Below are positions 24,819-33,807 of a DNA stretch of 64,000 bases, piece after piece. Both the position numbers and the translations under genes were made by a program. Source of the stretch: Symploca sp. SIO1C2 (lineage in GTDB: Bacteria; Cyanobacteriota; Cyanobacteriia; Cyanobacteriales; Coleofasciculaceae). Numbering within the stretch: the first letter of the stretch is position 1; the number at the start of each line of letters is the position of its first letter. The stretch covers positions 97,026 through 161,025 of the forward strand of contig JAAHFP010000015.1 of NCBI GenBank assembly GCA_010672925.1, given 5' to 3'. The notes beneath the pieces were generated by a model, which saw only the letters and a list, made by a program, of their open reading frames with translations, had not been told where the DNA came from and did not search any database.

Positions 24819-24929
24819 ATATAATCTTTGAAGCGCATCATTGTACTATGTTATGTTGTCTGGCATTGCTTAATCCGGGCAGTTAACAATTTTCCTGTTT
24901 TTCATTCAATAACCAGAGGGGAAACTACT

Positions 24930-25463
24930 ATGATTAAAGGAGCTCTTACAGCTAGCGTGGTCGGGGTTCTTGCTATGGGTAGTCCGGTAATCGCGCACCC
25001 AATCACAGAAGCCGAGGTAATGGAAGCCCAGAAAATTTGGGGTAACGGCATCGTTGCCATCGGCAAAGCCTATTCAAATAATGGCAACTATGAGGCATTG
25101 GCAGCAGAGCACGTAGATACGCTCTACGGCTATGATGAAGGTACTGTCCTCTTCAAGCCGACTAAGGCTGCGACTCATCAGTTTCGCCTCACTGAAGAAG
25201 AAGCCCTCTCCTATTTCGTTGGCGGTATCATTAGTGAAGACGGCGGCTTCGCGTTGCAGCCATGGAGTGCGGTTCGCTTTGAAAATGCCGAGTTTATCAC
25301 TGACACAGACTCTGCTGTTGCCATGGGCAACTACTTTTTTACGGATGCAACGACTGGTAATGAAGTGAAGGTGGAGTTCACCTTTGGGTATATTCGTGGT
25401 GACGACGGCAATCTCTTGATCAATATCCACCATTCAGCGCTCCCGTACAAACCGGCTAATTGA
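24930..25463 (+). CDS. Secreted protein of unknown function (NTF2-like fold possible)
   Basis: A 177-residue product from ATG 24930, preceded by AGAGGGGA. It has a signal peptide (MIKGALTASVVGVLAMGSPVIA). The mature part, with KIWGNGIVAIGKAY, HVDTLYGYDEGTVLFKPTKA, SYFVGG and MGNYFFTDATTG, matches a family of small periplasmic proteins of marine bacteria. These are often labelled phosphoribosyl-AMP cyclohydrolase by automatic annotation, which I doubt. Its base composition looks richer in G and C than its neighbours, which suggests transfer. Confidence 0.65.
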   Translation: MIKGALTASVVGVLAMGSPVIAHPITEAEVMEAQKIWGNGIVAIGKAYSNNGNYEALAAEHVDTLYGYDEGTVLFKPTKAATHQFRLTEEEALSYFVGGIISEDGGFALQPWSAVRFENAEFITDTDSAVAMGNYFFTDATTGNEVKVEFTFGYIRGDDGNLLINIHHSALPYKPAN

Positions 25464-25687
25464 TGGCTTGATTCAAGAGTCCGAAGCTGAAGCTGTTGAT
25501 AGCTTTTACGATCGCCACTTGATTTTCTTCTTCAAGATAATTTGGCGATCGCGGATATTCAGATTCAGTCAAAAATACCAAATCAGGCTACCCATTGCTA
25601 TGCCAAGATTCCTACTATTTTTTTCTAAAAATGTTTATATTGTTAGGAGTGATCGCTACTCTGTTAATCGCAGTACCACCATTCTCA

Positions 25688-25981
25688 TCAAATCGATAAA
25701 GATTCTAAATCTCGATAGCCACTGATAATCCGGACAACATCAATACCGTCTGATCGCGGGAAATAGAAAACAATATAGTTATTAACGACAAAATCTCGCA
25801 AATTAACCTTAATTTCGCCATAATTTTTTCCCATATTTGGGAATTGAGCAACTTTGCGGCATTTCTCTCGGACATTTTCAAAGAATTTAACTGCAAAATC
25901 TCTATTGGTTTCTGACATCGATTCACAAATAGCTTCTAAATCTGCGATTGCCTTTTCCGATAATGAATAAGTTTTCATCAT
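25688..25981 (-). CDS. RelE/ParE family toxin
   Basis: A 97-residue ParE-like protein: YSLSEKAIADLEAICESM at the N-terminus, the helix-turn FPNMGKNYGEI, and the C-terminal strands YIVFYFPRSDGIDVVRIISGYRD. ParE toxins poison DNA gyrase and RelE toxins cut mRNA on ribosomes; the sequence fits ParE better. It is encoded 11 bp downstream of its presumed antitoxin. Confidence 0.83.
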   Translation of the reverse strand: MMKTYSLSEKAIADLEAICESMSETNRDFAVKFFENVREKCRKVAQFPNMGKNYGEIKVNLRDFVVNNYIVFYFPRSDGIDVVRIISGYRDLESLSI

Positions 25982-25992
25982 TAACCATCAGA

Positions 25993-26229
25993 TTATTGCT
26001 GTAACTGATTTAAGAGGCGATCGAAAACCTGTTCCCCATCTGTAACACGACCTTGTGCGATCTGCTCTGCACCAACTGCTATTTGTTGGCGCAATTGAGT
26101 CAAACGTTCTTCCCTTGCTTCTAACAACTGTAGTCCAGCTAAAATCAACTCATCTGCAGACTCATAACGCCCTCTCGCAAGTTGCTCTGTAATCAGTTTT
26201 TCGGTTGCCGGTGTGAGAGATAAACTCAT
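25993..26229 (-). CDS. ParD-like antitoxin
   Basis: A 78-residue antitoxin with the ParD/CopG pattern: a short N-terminal strand (MSLSLTPATEKLI), GRYESADELILAGLQLLEAREERL, and an acidic helical C-terminus that would wrap the toxin. It lies directly upstream of the ParE-like gene in the usual antitoxin-first order. It probably autoregulates the pair. Confidence 0.82.
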   Translation of the reverse strand: MSLSLTPATEKLITEQLARGRYESADELILAGLQLLEAREERLTQLRQQIAVGAEQIAQGRVTDGEQVFDRLLNQLQQ

Positions 26230-26314
26230 AGGATCATTCTCAATTGTGCAGATTAGCTCAATTATACTAAGAAATTTCGAGCCAAAGGATGCTGTGAGTT
26301 GTCCTCTGGTCTAC

Positions 26315-26557
26315 CTAAAGTCTGAAAGTGGGATCGCACTGTTCTTGATCCTCACGACGAGAACGAGATACCCAAACTTGAGCATCCTCTCCCAGCAGAG
26401 GGTATGGAGACGTACCGGCCAGATCTAGCCATCTGCGCTTGGGTTGTTGCAACTCTCGCTGTTTCAGCCGATTGGTGATATGGCTGATAATCTCCAATTG
26501 CTCTGGAGTTGAAAGTTGATCGATGCTACGGAGTACTTCTTCAAGGTGGGGGGACAT
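26315..26557 (-). CDS. Small antitoxin-like cyanobacterial protein without visible toxin partner
   Basis: An 80-residue protein (MSPHLEEVLRSIDQLSTPEQLEIISHIT, later PYPLLGEDAQVWVSRSRRED). Similar cyanobacterial proteins with the LGEDAQVW motif are typically found next to PIN-domain VapC toxins and act as antitoxins, but no PIN gene follows here. It may be an orphan or may belong functionally to the ParDE pair just downstream. Confidence 0.6.
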   Translation of the reverse strand: MSPHLEEVLRSIDQLSTPEQLEIISHITNRLKQRELQQPKRRWLDLAGTSPYPLLGEDAQVWVSRSRREDQEQCDPTFRL

Positions 26558-26928
26558 GGCTTCTTTATTAATCTAACAGTAGATTGCGATCGCTCTTTTC
26601 TCAGTCAAAACAATTCAAAATCTGCCGGACTCCGTCCCGCTGCGCTCTCACGTTAGCGAAGCGGCGCGTAAGCGCAGTGTAGCGTTAGCGTCTACGCTTG
26701 GCTCACCATGCTACGCAAACAAAATTATCAATTCAAAATTGAAGACAATAAGTGGGGGCTTGTACCCACCAGTAATTGAAGACCACCCAATCAAAGATTA
26801 TGGTAGGGGTTTGTACCCACAATTAATCAATTCAAAATTATCTTTTCCTACATTTTGAATTTTGAATTTTGAATTTTGAATTCAAAAAACGGTCACTGGT
26901 GTTTTGGATTTCATTTTGTTCTAATATA
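26558..26928. other. Intergenic region with repeats
   Basis: It contains a GC-rich patch around 26625-26700, the phrase TTTGTACCCAC twice (26769 and 26810 areas) and a heptamer array (ATTTTGA) at 26852-26882. No gene is seen. Confidence 0.5.
26852..26882. repeat. Heptamer array (ATTTTGA)x4
   Basis: Four perfect 7-bp units plus a partial one, in the spacer before the methyltransferase stop. Confidence 0.8.
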
Positions 26929-27744
26929 TTATCTTTTTTTTCTAGCAACGTGAACAGCAGAAAGAAATGAGAGTTGTATGCTATCTCCAAATTTCTCCAA
27001 TTTTTCGCGCAACCTTGTAAAGAGCAATTCCTTTGTTTGTGTTTCTAGTTTCCGAAGAGTACTTAGAAGATTCAGGTATTCATCAATACGATAAGTAACT
27101 TCACACGGGATTTGCTCAGTGACCAATTCCTTAAAACAACCAGAGTCTACAATATCTTGTCCAAATCCCCTTAAAATCTCTGATTGAGTTTCAGCTCCTT
27201 CATATCGCACCAGTGAGGGGGCATAGGCTTGATAGATTTCCTCAATTGCCTGATAAATTTCAAATCTTGGTTCGGGGGTCATATTCCATAACAAAATCAG
27301 AAAACCATTATCTTTTAATGCTTCTGCTGACCTGGCATATCTAATCTCTGGTGGTATCCAGTGAAAAGCATTGGCAAATAGAACAGCGTTGAATTGATTT
27401 GCTTCCATCTGCCACTCTTCAAATGTACTATTGTAAATCTCAACGTTTGGATAGGATAGACAGTTATGTTGTGCTAAATGGTGAAAGTCTTGATTTGGCT
27501 CAATACACTTTATTAAAAAGCCGAATTGAGCAAAAGCTACTGTCGCATTTCCTGGCCCACAACCAACCTCAAGGATTGATGCATCTGGAGAAAGTTTGGC
27601 TAGAGTGATAGCACGACTGATATGTTCTTTAGGATAAGATGGTCTGGCACGGTAGTAGATTTTTGCAACGGGAGAATACCAGGTTTTCTTCTGAGCAATA
27701 TCTATAGAATATGCTGCTTTTCTTGATTTTTCAGATTCTTTCAT
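26929..27744 (-). CDS. Class I SAM-dependent methyltransferase
   Basis: A 271-residue protein from ATG 27744; an in-frame TTG lies 13 codons upstream. SAM-binding motif I is ILEVGCGPGNATVAF, motif II is near CIEPNQDF, and post-motif segments FNAVLFANAFHWIPPEIRY are intact. This resembles Methyltransf_11/25 enzymes acting on small molecules. It sits beside the P450 and the MAA cluster but is separated from the P450 by 376 bp with a MITE-like element, so a link to MAA metabolism is unproven. Confidence 0.82.
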   Translation of the reverse strand: MKESEKSRKAAYSIDIAQKKTWYSPVAKIYYRARPSYPKEHISRAITLAKLSPDASILEVGCGPGNATVAFAQFGFLIKCIEPNQDFHHLAQHNCLSYPNVEIYNSTFEEWQMEANQFNAVLFANAFHWIPPEIRYARSAEALKDNGFLILLWNMTPEPRFEIYQAIEEIYQAYAPSLVRYEGAETQSEILRGFGQDIVDSGCFKELVTEQIPCEVTYRIDEYLNLLSTLRKLETQTKELLFTRLREKLEKFGDSIQLSFLSAVHVARKKR

Positions 27745-28120
27745 AACTGGTTTGTGCACACAATGAGAGGATGTTTTACGCAAATCGTTGGTAATTATCT
27801 ATTCAACTCTCTATTGGCAGATATGATGTAGCCTTACTCTCCAGGTTCATCAATACCAATATTGAATTTAACAATAGTTTGCAATCTATCGTAGTCTCCT
27901 TTTCTGAATCAAGTTTTGCGTACTATTTGGCTTAAACAGGGTATAATCGACCTATAAAACCCGAGCAATGCTCCCCCCAGGTTATCGTTTGGGCGGGTTT
28001 TGATCGGAATATTCGGGTCAAAATGCCTAGATTGTCGCTAAACCCGCCCCTACAAATCGCAACTCCATTTTTGGATAAACACTCGATTCATTTGGCTTCG
28101 TCTACTCTTTACATGATGAC
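27745..28120. other. Intergenic region with MITE-like element
   Basis: No gene is seen. It holds AAAACCCG/CGGGTTTT inverted sequences around 27957-28001 and the element at 27991-28049. Confidence 0.5.
27991..28049. mobile_element. Short inverted-repeat element with GGGCGGGTTT ends, second copy
   Basis: Perfect 10-bp ends lie at 27991-28000 and 28040-28049. The centre (TTGATCGGAATATTC...) is related to the reverse complement of the 13792-13850 element. It lies downstream of the P450 gene. Confidence 0.6.
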
Positions 28121-29515
28121 TCAATATCGCTGCCGCACGGTTACTTTAATGCCATATTTGGGACGCAATGTAAATTGAGGATCGATAGCAATAGGTTGAT
28201 TGGGAACCAATTTAAGATGAAACCGCTGGGCAATCATGACTAAAATTAGAGTAGCTTCCATCAGTGCAAAATTCTTGCCAATGCAGGAATGCGCTCCACC
28301 TCCAAAGGGAAGATAAGCAAACTTTGACCTTTGTTTTTCAAATTCAGGCAGAAAGCGATCGGGGTCAAATTGGTCTGGATTATGCCAAAATTCAGGATGA
28401 CGACCAATAAAATAAGTTGCAATATTGAAGACCGAGCCCTTGGGAATAAAATATCCCTGAATCTCATCATCTTCTAGCGCGATTCTAGGAGCTAACCCCA
28501 TTCCTGGAGGACATAAACGTAAAGATTCATCTAATACTCGACGGGTATATTGCAGTTGGGAAATTTGTTGCCAGGTTGGAGCCTGATCATGTAAAATTGT
28601 GTCTAATTCATGGAGCAGATTGGCCATAATATGAGGATGTGTTCCCAACAAATACCAAGTCCAGGCTAAGGTGGTTGCCGTAGTTTCATGACCAGCGTTA
28701 ATTAAGGTAATCACTTCATCAAGGAGTTGGCGATCGCTCATACGTTTTCCTGTTTCTTCATCCTGGGTTGCTAACAGCATCGACAATAAATCATGCTGAG
28801 CAGTTGGGTTTTGACGCCGGGATTGAATAATTTCGAGGACAACACGATCAAGGGTTTGTTTGGCTTGACGAAAGCTACGGTTTTTAGATGTGGGTATCCA
28901 AGCAGGAAATGCCAGTGGTGTATTCAGACGATAATAGACATAGTTGAGTGCTGTTCGGAATGCTTGTCCCAATTGATTAGACTTATCACTAATATCCACG
29001 CTAAATAAAGCCATACTAACAATTTTTAGAGTGATTTGAGTCATTTCTGCGGCAATATCAATAACAGAATCCTCTGGTCTCTTCGCCCATTCCGTAACCA
29101 GAGATTGAACACAATTCTGCATCACAGCATAGAGATTAACTAGTTGCTTTTGCTGAAATGCAGGTTGCATCAAGCGGCGATGCTTAAGCCATGATTCCCC
29201 TTCACTAGTGAACAGTCCTTCTCCCTGAACTAAGCCCATCGGCTTTAAAAAGAAATCTGCTTTCTTATATCGCTCTTGGTGTGTTAACAGGATATGTTCT
29301 GCATGGTTGGGATGCGTTCCCAGCAATAGGGTAAACCCCGGCATAATGGGCAAACGCACTAAATCCCCATACTTCTGCCAGATTCCGCCTAAGTATTCGA
29401 GGGGTTGATTCTGAAGCTTTGGGAGTTGGAACAATAAATACCCTCGTGGTCTTGGGGGCAAAGTGCGATTTCGCTTTCCTGTAGGGGACATTGAGGATGC
29501 TTTAGATCTAAACAT
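28121..29515 (-). CDS. Cytochrome P450 (CYP110-like)
   Basis: A 464-residue soluble P450. The I-helix oxygen motif is INAGHETTATTLAWTW, the K-helix ExxR is DESLRLCP, and the heme thiolate loop is FAYLPFGGGAHSCIGKNFAL with the axial Cys. The proline-rich start (LPPRPRGYLLFQLPKLQNQP) is typical of the cyanobacterial CYP110 type, whose members oxidise fatty acids, alkanes or terpenes. It is transcribed divergently from mysA. Its role with the MAA cluster is unknown, and it may act in lipid metabolism. Confidence 0.9.
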   Translation of the reverse strand: MFRSKASSMSPTGKRNRTLPPRPRGYLLFQLPKLQNQPLEYLGGIWQKYGDLVRLPIMPGFTLLLGTHPNHAEHILLTHQERYKKADFFLKPMGLVQGEGLFTSEGESWLKHRRLMQPAFQQKQLVNLYAVMQNCVQSLVTEWAKRPEDSVIDIAAEMTQITLKIVSMALFSVDISDKSNQLGQAFRTALNYVYYRLNTPLAFPAWIPTSKNRSFRQAKQTLDRVVLEIIQSRRQNPTAQHDLLSMLLATQDEETGKRMSDRQLLDEVITLINAGHETTATTLAWTWYLLGTHPHIMANLLHELDTILHDQAPTWQQISQLQYTRRVLDESLRLCPPGMGLAPRIALEDDEIQGYFIPKGSVFNIATYFIGRHPEFWHNPDQFDPDRFLPEFEKQRSKFAYLPFGGGAHSCIGKNFALMEATLILVMIAQRFHLKLVPNQPIAIDPQFTLRPKYGIKVTVRQRY

Positions 29516-29998
29516 GCTGTATATCCACAGATTGAATAATGAATATTATCAATTAAGTAGGTAGGTGGAAATAATCGGATCCAGCTGAATGCCGTACAAA
29601 TTAAGCTAACTACTATCTTTGACTCAAGTAACTTAATAATATTTAAGTAAAAACACTTAAATTATCCCTAAGCTGGCAGCTGCAAGATAGCTCTCGCTAA
29701 GGTTTGCCGTTGTTGCAAAGGTGAATCTAATCTTTTCTCATAATCAAAACAAATATTTACTAATTTACTTTCACTTCTTTACAAGCAACTAAATACTGCC
29801 AAAGCAAGACTGTAGCTTACTTACATCCCTGTTAATTTCTCAGTATCCTGCAACGAATGATGAAAAAAATTAATAATGTATTTTACAAAACTTTATATTT
29901 AGTTTATATTCTGTTATAGTGAAAATCGTCGGGGGTTGCTGAGCAAGACCACCCTGCCTATCACGCAATTATCTACATAAACCATATCAGTAGTAGTC
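29516..29998. other. Divergent promoter region between P450 and mysA
   Basis: AT-rich, with no coding potential seen. It contains AAGTAGGTAGGTGGAAATAA near 29551, matching the start of the duplicated block at 20041, and a possible mysA promoter at 29892-29920. Confidence 0.5.
29892..29920 (+). promoter_or_regulatory. Possible mysA promoter
   Basis: TATAGT at 29915-29920 is a good -10 candidate. The -35 (TTTATA, 29892-29897) is poor, as expected for a regulated promoter. The leader to the ATG would be about 72-78 nt. Inference only. Confidence 0.3.
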
Positions 29999-31345
29999 AT
30001 GGTTCAATCTAAGCCTAATTTGGGCGCTCAAACCGGAGCTCCCCAAGCATTTTCTGCTGCCGAAGCGCAACAAGTTATCCAGTTTAACCATCTCTCTAAA
30101 TACCGCACTTCAGAATGGTATACCGGACACGGAGAGATCCAAGCTAGTAACGATAGCCGCTCCTTTGAAGTTTCGGCCAGCTATACCTTAAAAGCTGAGG
30201 TAAGGTTGATCAATGGTGTCTTTGATCCTAATAATACAACTCTCGCTGAGGTCTATAGCCGTCGTGGGCGCTGTGTTGCGATCGTAGACCAGACAGTTGA
30301 GCAATTGTACGGCAAGGAACTTCGTGGTTACTTTGAGCACCATGAGATTCCGCTGCAACTTGAAGTTTGTCGTGCCTGGGAATCGGATAAAACCCCGGAA
30401 ACCGTTCATAACCTACTTCGCTTTTTAGGTAAGGATGGTTGCGATGTCTCTCGTAATGAACCTGTATTGGTTATTGGTGGTGGTGTTCTCAGTGATGTTG
30501 CTGGTTTAGCCTGTTCCTTGCAACATCGCCGTACACCTTACATTATGATTGGAACAACTGTGGTAGCAGCGATCGATGCTGGTCCTTCACCCCGTACTTG
30601 TACCAATGGCAGTCAGTTCAAAAACAGTATTGGGGCTTATCATCCTCCCGTTTTGACCCTGGTTGATCGTAACTTCTTCCGCACCTTAGAGACTGGGCAT
30701 GTGCGTAACGGTATGGCGGAAATTATCAAGATGGCGGTTACAGATGATCCAATTCTGTTTGAACTCATGGAAAAGCATGGAGCACGCCTACTTGAAACCC
30801 ACTTTGCGACTTTGGGAGAGGATGCAGAACTAGCGGAAATTGCTGATGAGGTAATCTATCGTGCACTGTTCTCCTATATGAAGCACGAGGGGACAAACAT
30901 GTTTGAAACCTACCAGGATCGTCCCCACGCCTATGGTCATACCTGGAGTCCTCGATTTGAACCTGCGGTCAAACTGATGCATGGTCATGCTGTCGGTATT
31001 GGTATGGCATTTGGTGCAACCCTAGCCCTAGAGATGGGATGGCTCACTACTGCTGAGCGCGATCGCATCGTTGGTATTTGTACCGCTATCGGACTCTCAG
31101 TAGATCATCCCATCCTGAAGAATATTGACTTGATGCTCGAAGGCCAAAAGAACATGCGCCGTAAGCGTGGAAAAGGAGGTTTATGGGCTCCATTACCTAC
31201 CGGTATCGGTTCCTGTGACTATGCGCAAGAAGTCTCCTCTGGGTTACTAGAGTCTGCTGTTGATGCCCATCATCAGTTTTGTATTACCCTACCCAATGCA
31301 GGGCAAGGAACAGATATGTACCTTAGTGATCTAGGTCTGGAATAG
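29999..31345 (+). CDS. mysA: 2-Demethyl-4-deoxygadusol synthase (MysA)
   Basis: MysA converts sedoheptulose 7-phosphate to 2-demethyl-4-deoxygadusol, the core of mycosporine-like amino acids. The 448-residue sugar phosphate cyclase has the NAD-binding GGGVLSDVAGLA and GTTVVAAIDAGPSPRTC, the metal and active-site segments RNGMAEIIKMAV, YGHTWSPRFEP and LMHGHAVGIGMAFG, and MRRKRGKGGLWAPLP at the C-terminal side. PSPRTCTNG fits DDGS rather than 3-dehydroquinate synthase. It is slightly longer than the roughly 410-residue Anabaena enzyme because of an N-terminal extension. It is the first gene of the cluster, 11 bp before mysB. Confidence 0.93.
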   Translation: MVQSKPNLGAQTGAPQAFSAAEAQQVIQFNHLSKYRTSEWYTGHGEIQASNDSRSFEVSASYTLKAEVRLINGVFDPNNTTLAEVYSRRGRCVAIVDQTVEQLYGKELRGYFEHHEIPLQLEVCRAWESDKTPETVHNLLRFLGKDGCDVSRNEPVLVIGGGVLSDVAGLACSLQHRRTPYIMIGTTVVAAIDAGPSPRTCTNGSQFKNSIGAYHPPVLTLVDRNFFRTLETGHVRNGMAEIIKMAVTDDPILFELMEKHGARLLETHFATLGEDAELAEIADEVIYRALFSYMKHEGTNMFETYQDRPHAYGHTWSPRFEPAVKLMHGHAVGIGMAFGATLALEMGWLTTAERDRIVGICTAIGLSVDHPILKNIDLMLEGQKNMRRKRGKGGLWAPLPTGIGSCDYAQEVSSGLLESAVDAHHQFCITLPNAGQGTDMYLSDLGLE

Positions 31346-31356
31346 GAGCGAAGATA

Positions 31357-32190
31357 ATGACGACAACTTTAACACCTCTCCAAGCCCCAAGACCGGTCAC
31401 ACCTCTAGGTATTGCGGTACAGCAGCTTGATAAAACGGTGGAAATGGCTGCAAACGCTCAGGTTCCAGAAGCTTTACTCAAGTCTCTTGAGCAGGTTCAA
31501 GCTTTGGTCAAAGGAATTGATCCTTATATTGAAGCATGTAGTGTGTCTGAATCTCCTGCACTAGCAGCATTGGCTCAAAAAACAGCAGCTGAAGACTGGA
31601 GCAAACGCTTTTCTGATCAAGAGACTGTTCGCCAATTAGAGCAAGAAATGCTCTCCGGACATCTTGAAGGCCAGACTTTAAAGCTCTTGGTTCATATGAC
31701 CCGAGCTCAGCGTATTTTGGAAGTAGGGATGTTTACGGGTTACTCAGCATTAGCGATGGCTGAAGCCTTACCCGAAGAGGGACATCTCATTGCTTGTGAA
31801 GTCGATGACTACGTTGCCAAATTTGCTCAGGACTGCTTTGCTGCTTCTCCTGATGGACACAAGATAGCAGTTAAAGTTGCCCCTGCATTGCAAACCCTGC
31901 AACAGTTGGCAGCTGAAGATCAGGTCTTCGATCTAGTTTTCATTGACGCCGACAAGACCGAGTACATCGATTACTTTAAGGTCATCTTGGACGAAGGATT
32001 GCTAACACCAGGTGGATTTATCTTAGTGGATAATACTCTTCTTCAAGGCCAACCTTATCTACCGACGCAGCAGCGTACTCCCAATGGTGAAGCGATCGCA
32101 CAGTTTAATCGCTTTGTTGCCGATGATCCTCGTGTTGAGCAGGTCATACTGCCTTTGAGGGATGGCCTAACAATTATTCGGTACAAGTAG
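31357..32190 (+). CDS. mysB: O-methyltransferase MysB, makes 4-deoxygadusol
   Basis: MysB methylates 2-demethyl-4-deoxygadusol with SAM. The 277-residue protein is a class I O-methyltransferase of the Methyltransf_3 (caffeoyl-CoA) type: ILEVGMFTGYSALAMAEALP, IACEVDDYVAKFA, DLVFIDADKTEYIDYF and ILVDNTLLQGQ with the metal-ligand acidic residues. The N-terminal 85 residues are the variable helical part seen in MysB. GGAG precedes the ATG, and the start follows mysA by 11 bp, so the pair is coupled. Confidence 0.93.
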   Translation: MTTTLTPLQAPRPVTPLGIAVQQLDKTVEMAANAQVPEALLKSLEQVQALVKGIDPYIEACSVSESPALAALAQKTAAEDWSKRFSDQETVRQLEQEMLSGHLEGQTLKLLVHMTRAQRILEVGMFTGYSALAMAEALPEEGHLIACEVDDYVAKFAQDCFAASPDGHKIAVKVAPALQTLQQLAAEDQVFDLVFIDADKTEYIDYFKVILDEGLLTPGGFILVDNTLLQGQPYLPTQQRTPNGEAIAQFNRFVADDPRVEQVILPLRDGLTIIRYK

Positions 32191-32227
32191 TTCCGTTTTG
32201 TCATTAGTCATTGGTCATTGGTTATTT

Positions 32228-32255
32228 GGCTAATGGCTAATGGCTAATGGCTAAT
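32228..32255. repeat. Heptamer array (GGCTAAT)x4 in the mysB-mysC gap
   Basis: Four perfect 7-bp units lie in the 274-bp spacer. A second, shorter CCTAACA-type array lies at about 32436-32460 just before mysC. Confidence 0.8.
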
Positions 32256-32464
32256 TGCCGGGATATTACACGCCGGTCGAACATTGACCTGTGAAAATAG
32301 GCAAAAAGCAACAGCTCATCTGGCAAAAGTAAGAAGATTTGACGGTTTCAGCCCTGAAATGGATTGTTCCGTGAGAAGCGTTGTTAAGTATTTATGATGC
32401 AAGCGTGCAAGATCTGAGTAAAACCTCACCTAAGACCTAAAACCTAACACCTAACACTTATATT

Positions 32465-33805
32465 ATGTCGCTCCAGTCCAAGGCATCTGCCTTATTCAGT
32501 AATCTGGGAACACTTACATTACTCATCCTTGCTTTACCCCTCAATGCCGTAATCGTGGGTATTGCTTTACTCTACAGTGGGATACGCTCCCTGGCTCAGC
32601 CACCAAAGCAATCAACAGAAAACCCCCAAACAATTTTGATTACAGGGGGCAAAATGACCAAAGCACTGCAACTGGCGAGATCCTTTGCCAATTCAGGGCA
32701 TCGGGTCATTCTGGTTGAAACTCACAAATACTGGTTATCTGGTCATCGTTTTTCCAAAGCAGTGGAGCGGTTCTACACTGTGCCAGACCCGGCTCAGGAG
32801 CCAGAAGCATATACCCAGGCTCTACAGCGCCTTGTTGAGCAGGAACAAGTGGATCTGTTTGTTCCGGTATCTAGTCCAGTTGCTAGTTACTATGATGCGA
32901 TCGCAGGGCAGCAACTGCCCAGCCATTGTCAGGTGCTGCATTTGACTCCAGAGGTGACTCAAACTCTGGATAATAAGTACATGTTATGTGAGCAAGCCCG
33001 AATTTTAGGCTTATCAGCGCCTAAAGCTTACCTCATTAGCGACCCGCAGCAGATTCTCTCCTTCGATTTTGAGGCGGATGGCTCTCAGTACATTCTCAAG
33101 AGTATTCGTTATGATTCCGTATCCCGACTGGATCTAACAAAGTTGCCTTGCTCTGACATGGAAACCTACGTTAAAGGGCTTCCCATTAGTAAGGAAAATC
33201 CCTGGATTATGCAGGAGTTTATCAGGGGTCAAGAGTACTGTACCCACAGTACGGTTCGGAAGGGGCAGATACGGTTGCATTGTTGCGCAGAGTCTTCACC
33301 CTTTCAAGTGAACTATGAATCAATCGAGAAGCCAGAAATCTATGCTTGGGTTAGTCAGTTTGTGGCAGGGATGAATTTAACGGGTCAAATTTCCTTTGAC
33401 TTTATTCAAACTGAGGATGGAAAGGTATACCCAATCGAATGTAATCCTAGAACTCACTCAGCAATCACGATGTTCTATGACCATCCAGGGGTTGCGGATG
33501 CTTACCTCAAGGATGGGGATGAGCAGGACGTGATTACCCCTTATCCCACGAGTAGGCCGACTTACTGGCTGTACCAGGAATTGTGGCGATTGACAGGGTT
33601 GCGTTCAGCTGCCGATTTTGAGAGATGGTTGCAACGATTTATGAAGGGAAAAGATGCCCTGTGGCAAATCGATGATCCACTTCCTTTCCTGATGATACCT
33701 CACTGGCAAATCGCATTGTTATTAATTAATAATCTGCGCCGACTCAAAGGATGGGTACGCATCGACTTTAATATCGGTAAATTAGTTGAACAAGGAGGAG
33801 ATTGA
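32465..33805 (+). CDS. mysC: ATP-grasp ligase MysC, makes mycosporine-glycine
   Basis: MysC attaches glycine to 4-deoxygadusol through ATP-dependent activation, giving mycosporine-glycine. The 446-residue protein has one N-terminal transmembrane segment (about 12-42), typical of MysC. The ATP-grasp region includes TLDNKYMLCEQARILGLSAPKAY, SQYILKSIRYDSVSRLD, IMQEFIRGQEYCTHS, ISFDFIQTEDGKVYPIECNPRTHS, with Asp, Glu and Asn magnesium ligands. Its stop is 2 bp before the mysD ATG. The 274-bp gap from mysB contains heptamer arrays but no alternative gene. Confidence 0.92.
   Translation: MSLQSKASALFSNLGTLTLLILALPLNAVIVGIALLYSGIRSLAQPPKQSTENPQTILITGGKMTKALQLARSFANSGHRVILVETHKYWLSGHRFSKAVERFYTVPDPAQEPEAYTQALQRLVEQEQVDLFVPVSSPVASYYDAIAGQQLPSHCQVLHLTPEVTQTLDNKYMLCEQARILGLSAPKAYLISDPQQILSFDFEADGSQYILKSIRYDSVSRLDLTKLPCSDMETYVKGLPISKENPWIMQEFIRGQEYCTHSTVRKGQIRLHCCAESSPFQVNYESIEKPEIYAWVSQFVAGMNLTGQISFDFIQTEDGKVYPIECNPRTHSAITMFYDHPGVADAYLKDGDEQDVITPYPTSRPTYWLYQELWRLTGLRSAADFERWLQRFMKGKDALWQIDDPLPFLMIPHWQIALLLINNLRRLKGWVRIDFNIGKLVEQGGD
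33792..33800 (+). promoter_or_regulatory. Strong ribosome binding site of mysD inside mysC
   Basis: AAGGAGGAG lies 7 bp before the ATG at 33808. It decides for that start over the in-frame TTG at 33802. Confidence 0.75.
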
Positions 33806-33807
33806 AC

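Noticed and set aside
25074..25433. 119-codon minus-strand frame
   Set aside because: It is antisense to the secreted protein, which has a signal peptide and family resemblance.
25468..25725. 85-codon plus-strand frame
   Set aside because: It has low-complexity composition and overlaps the 3' end of the ParE-like gene.
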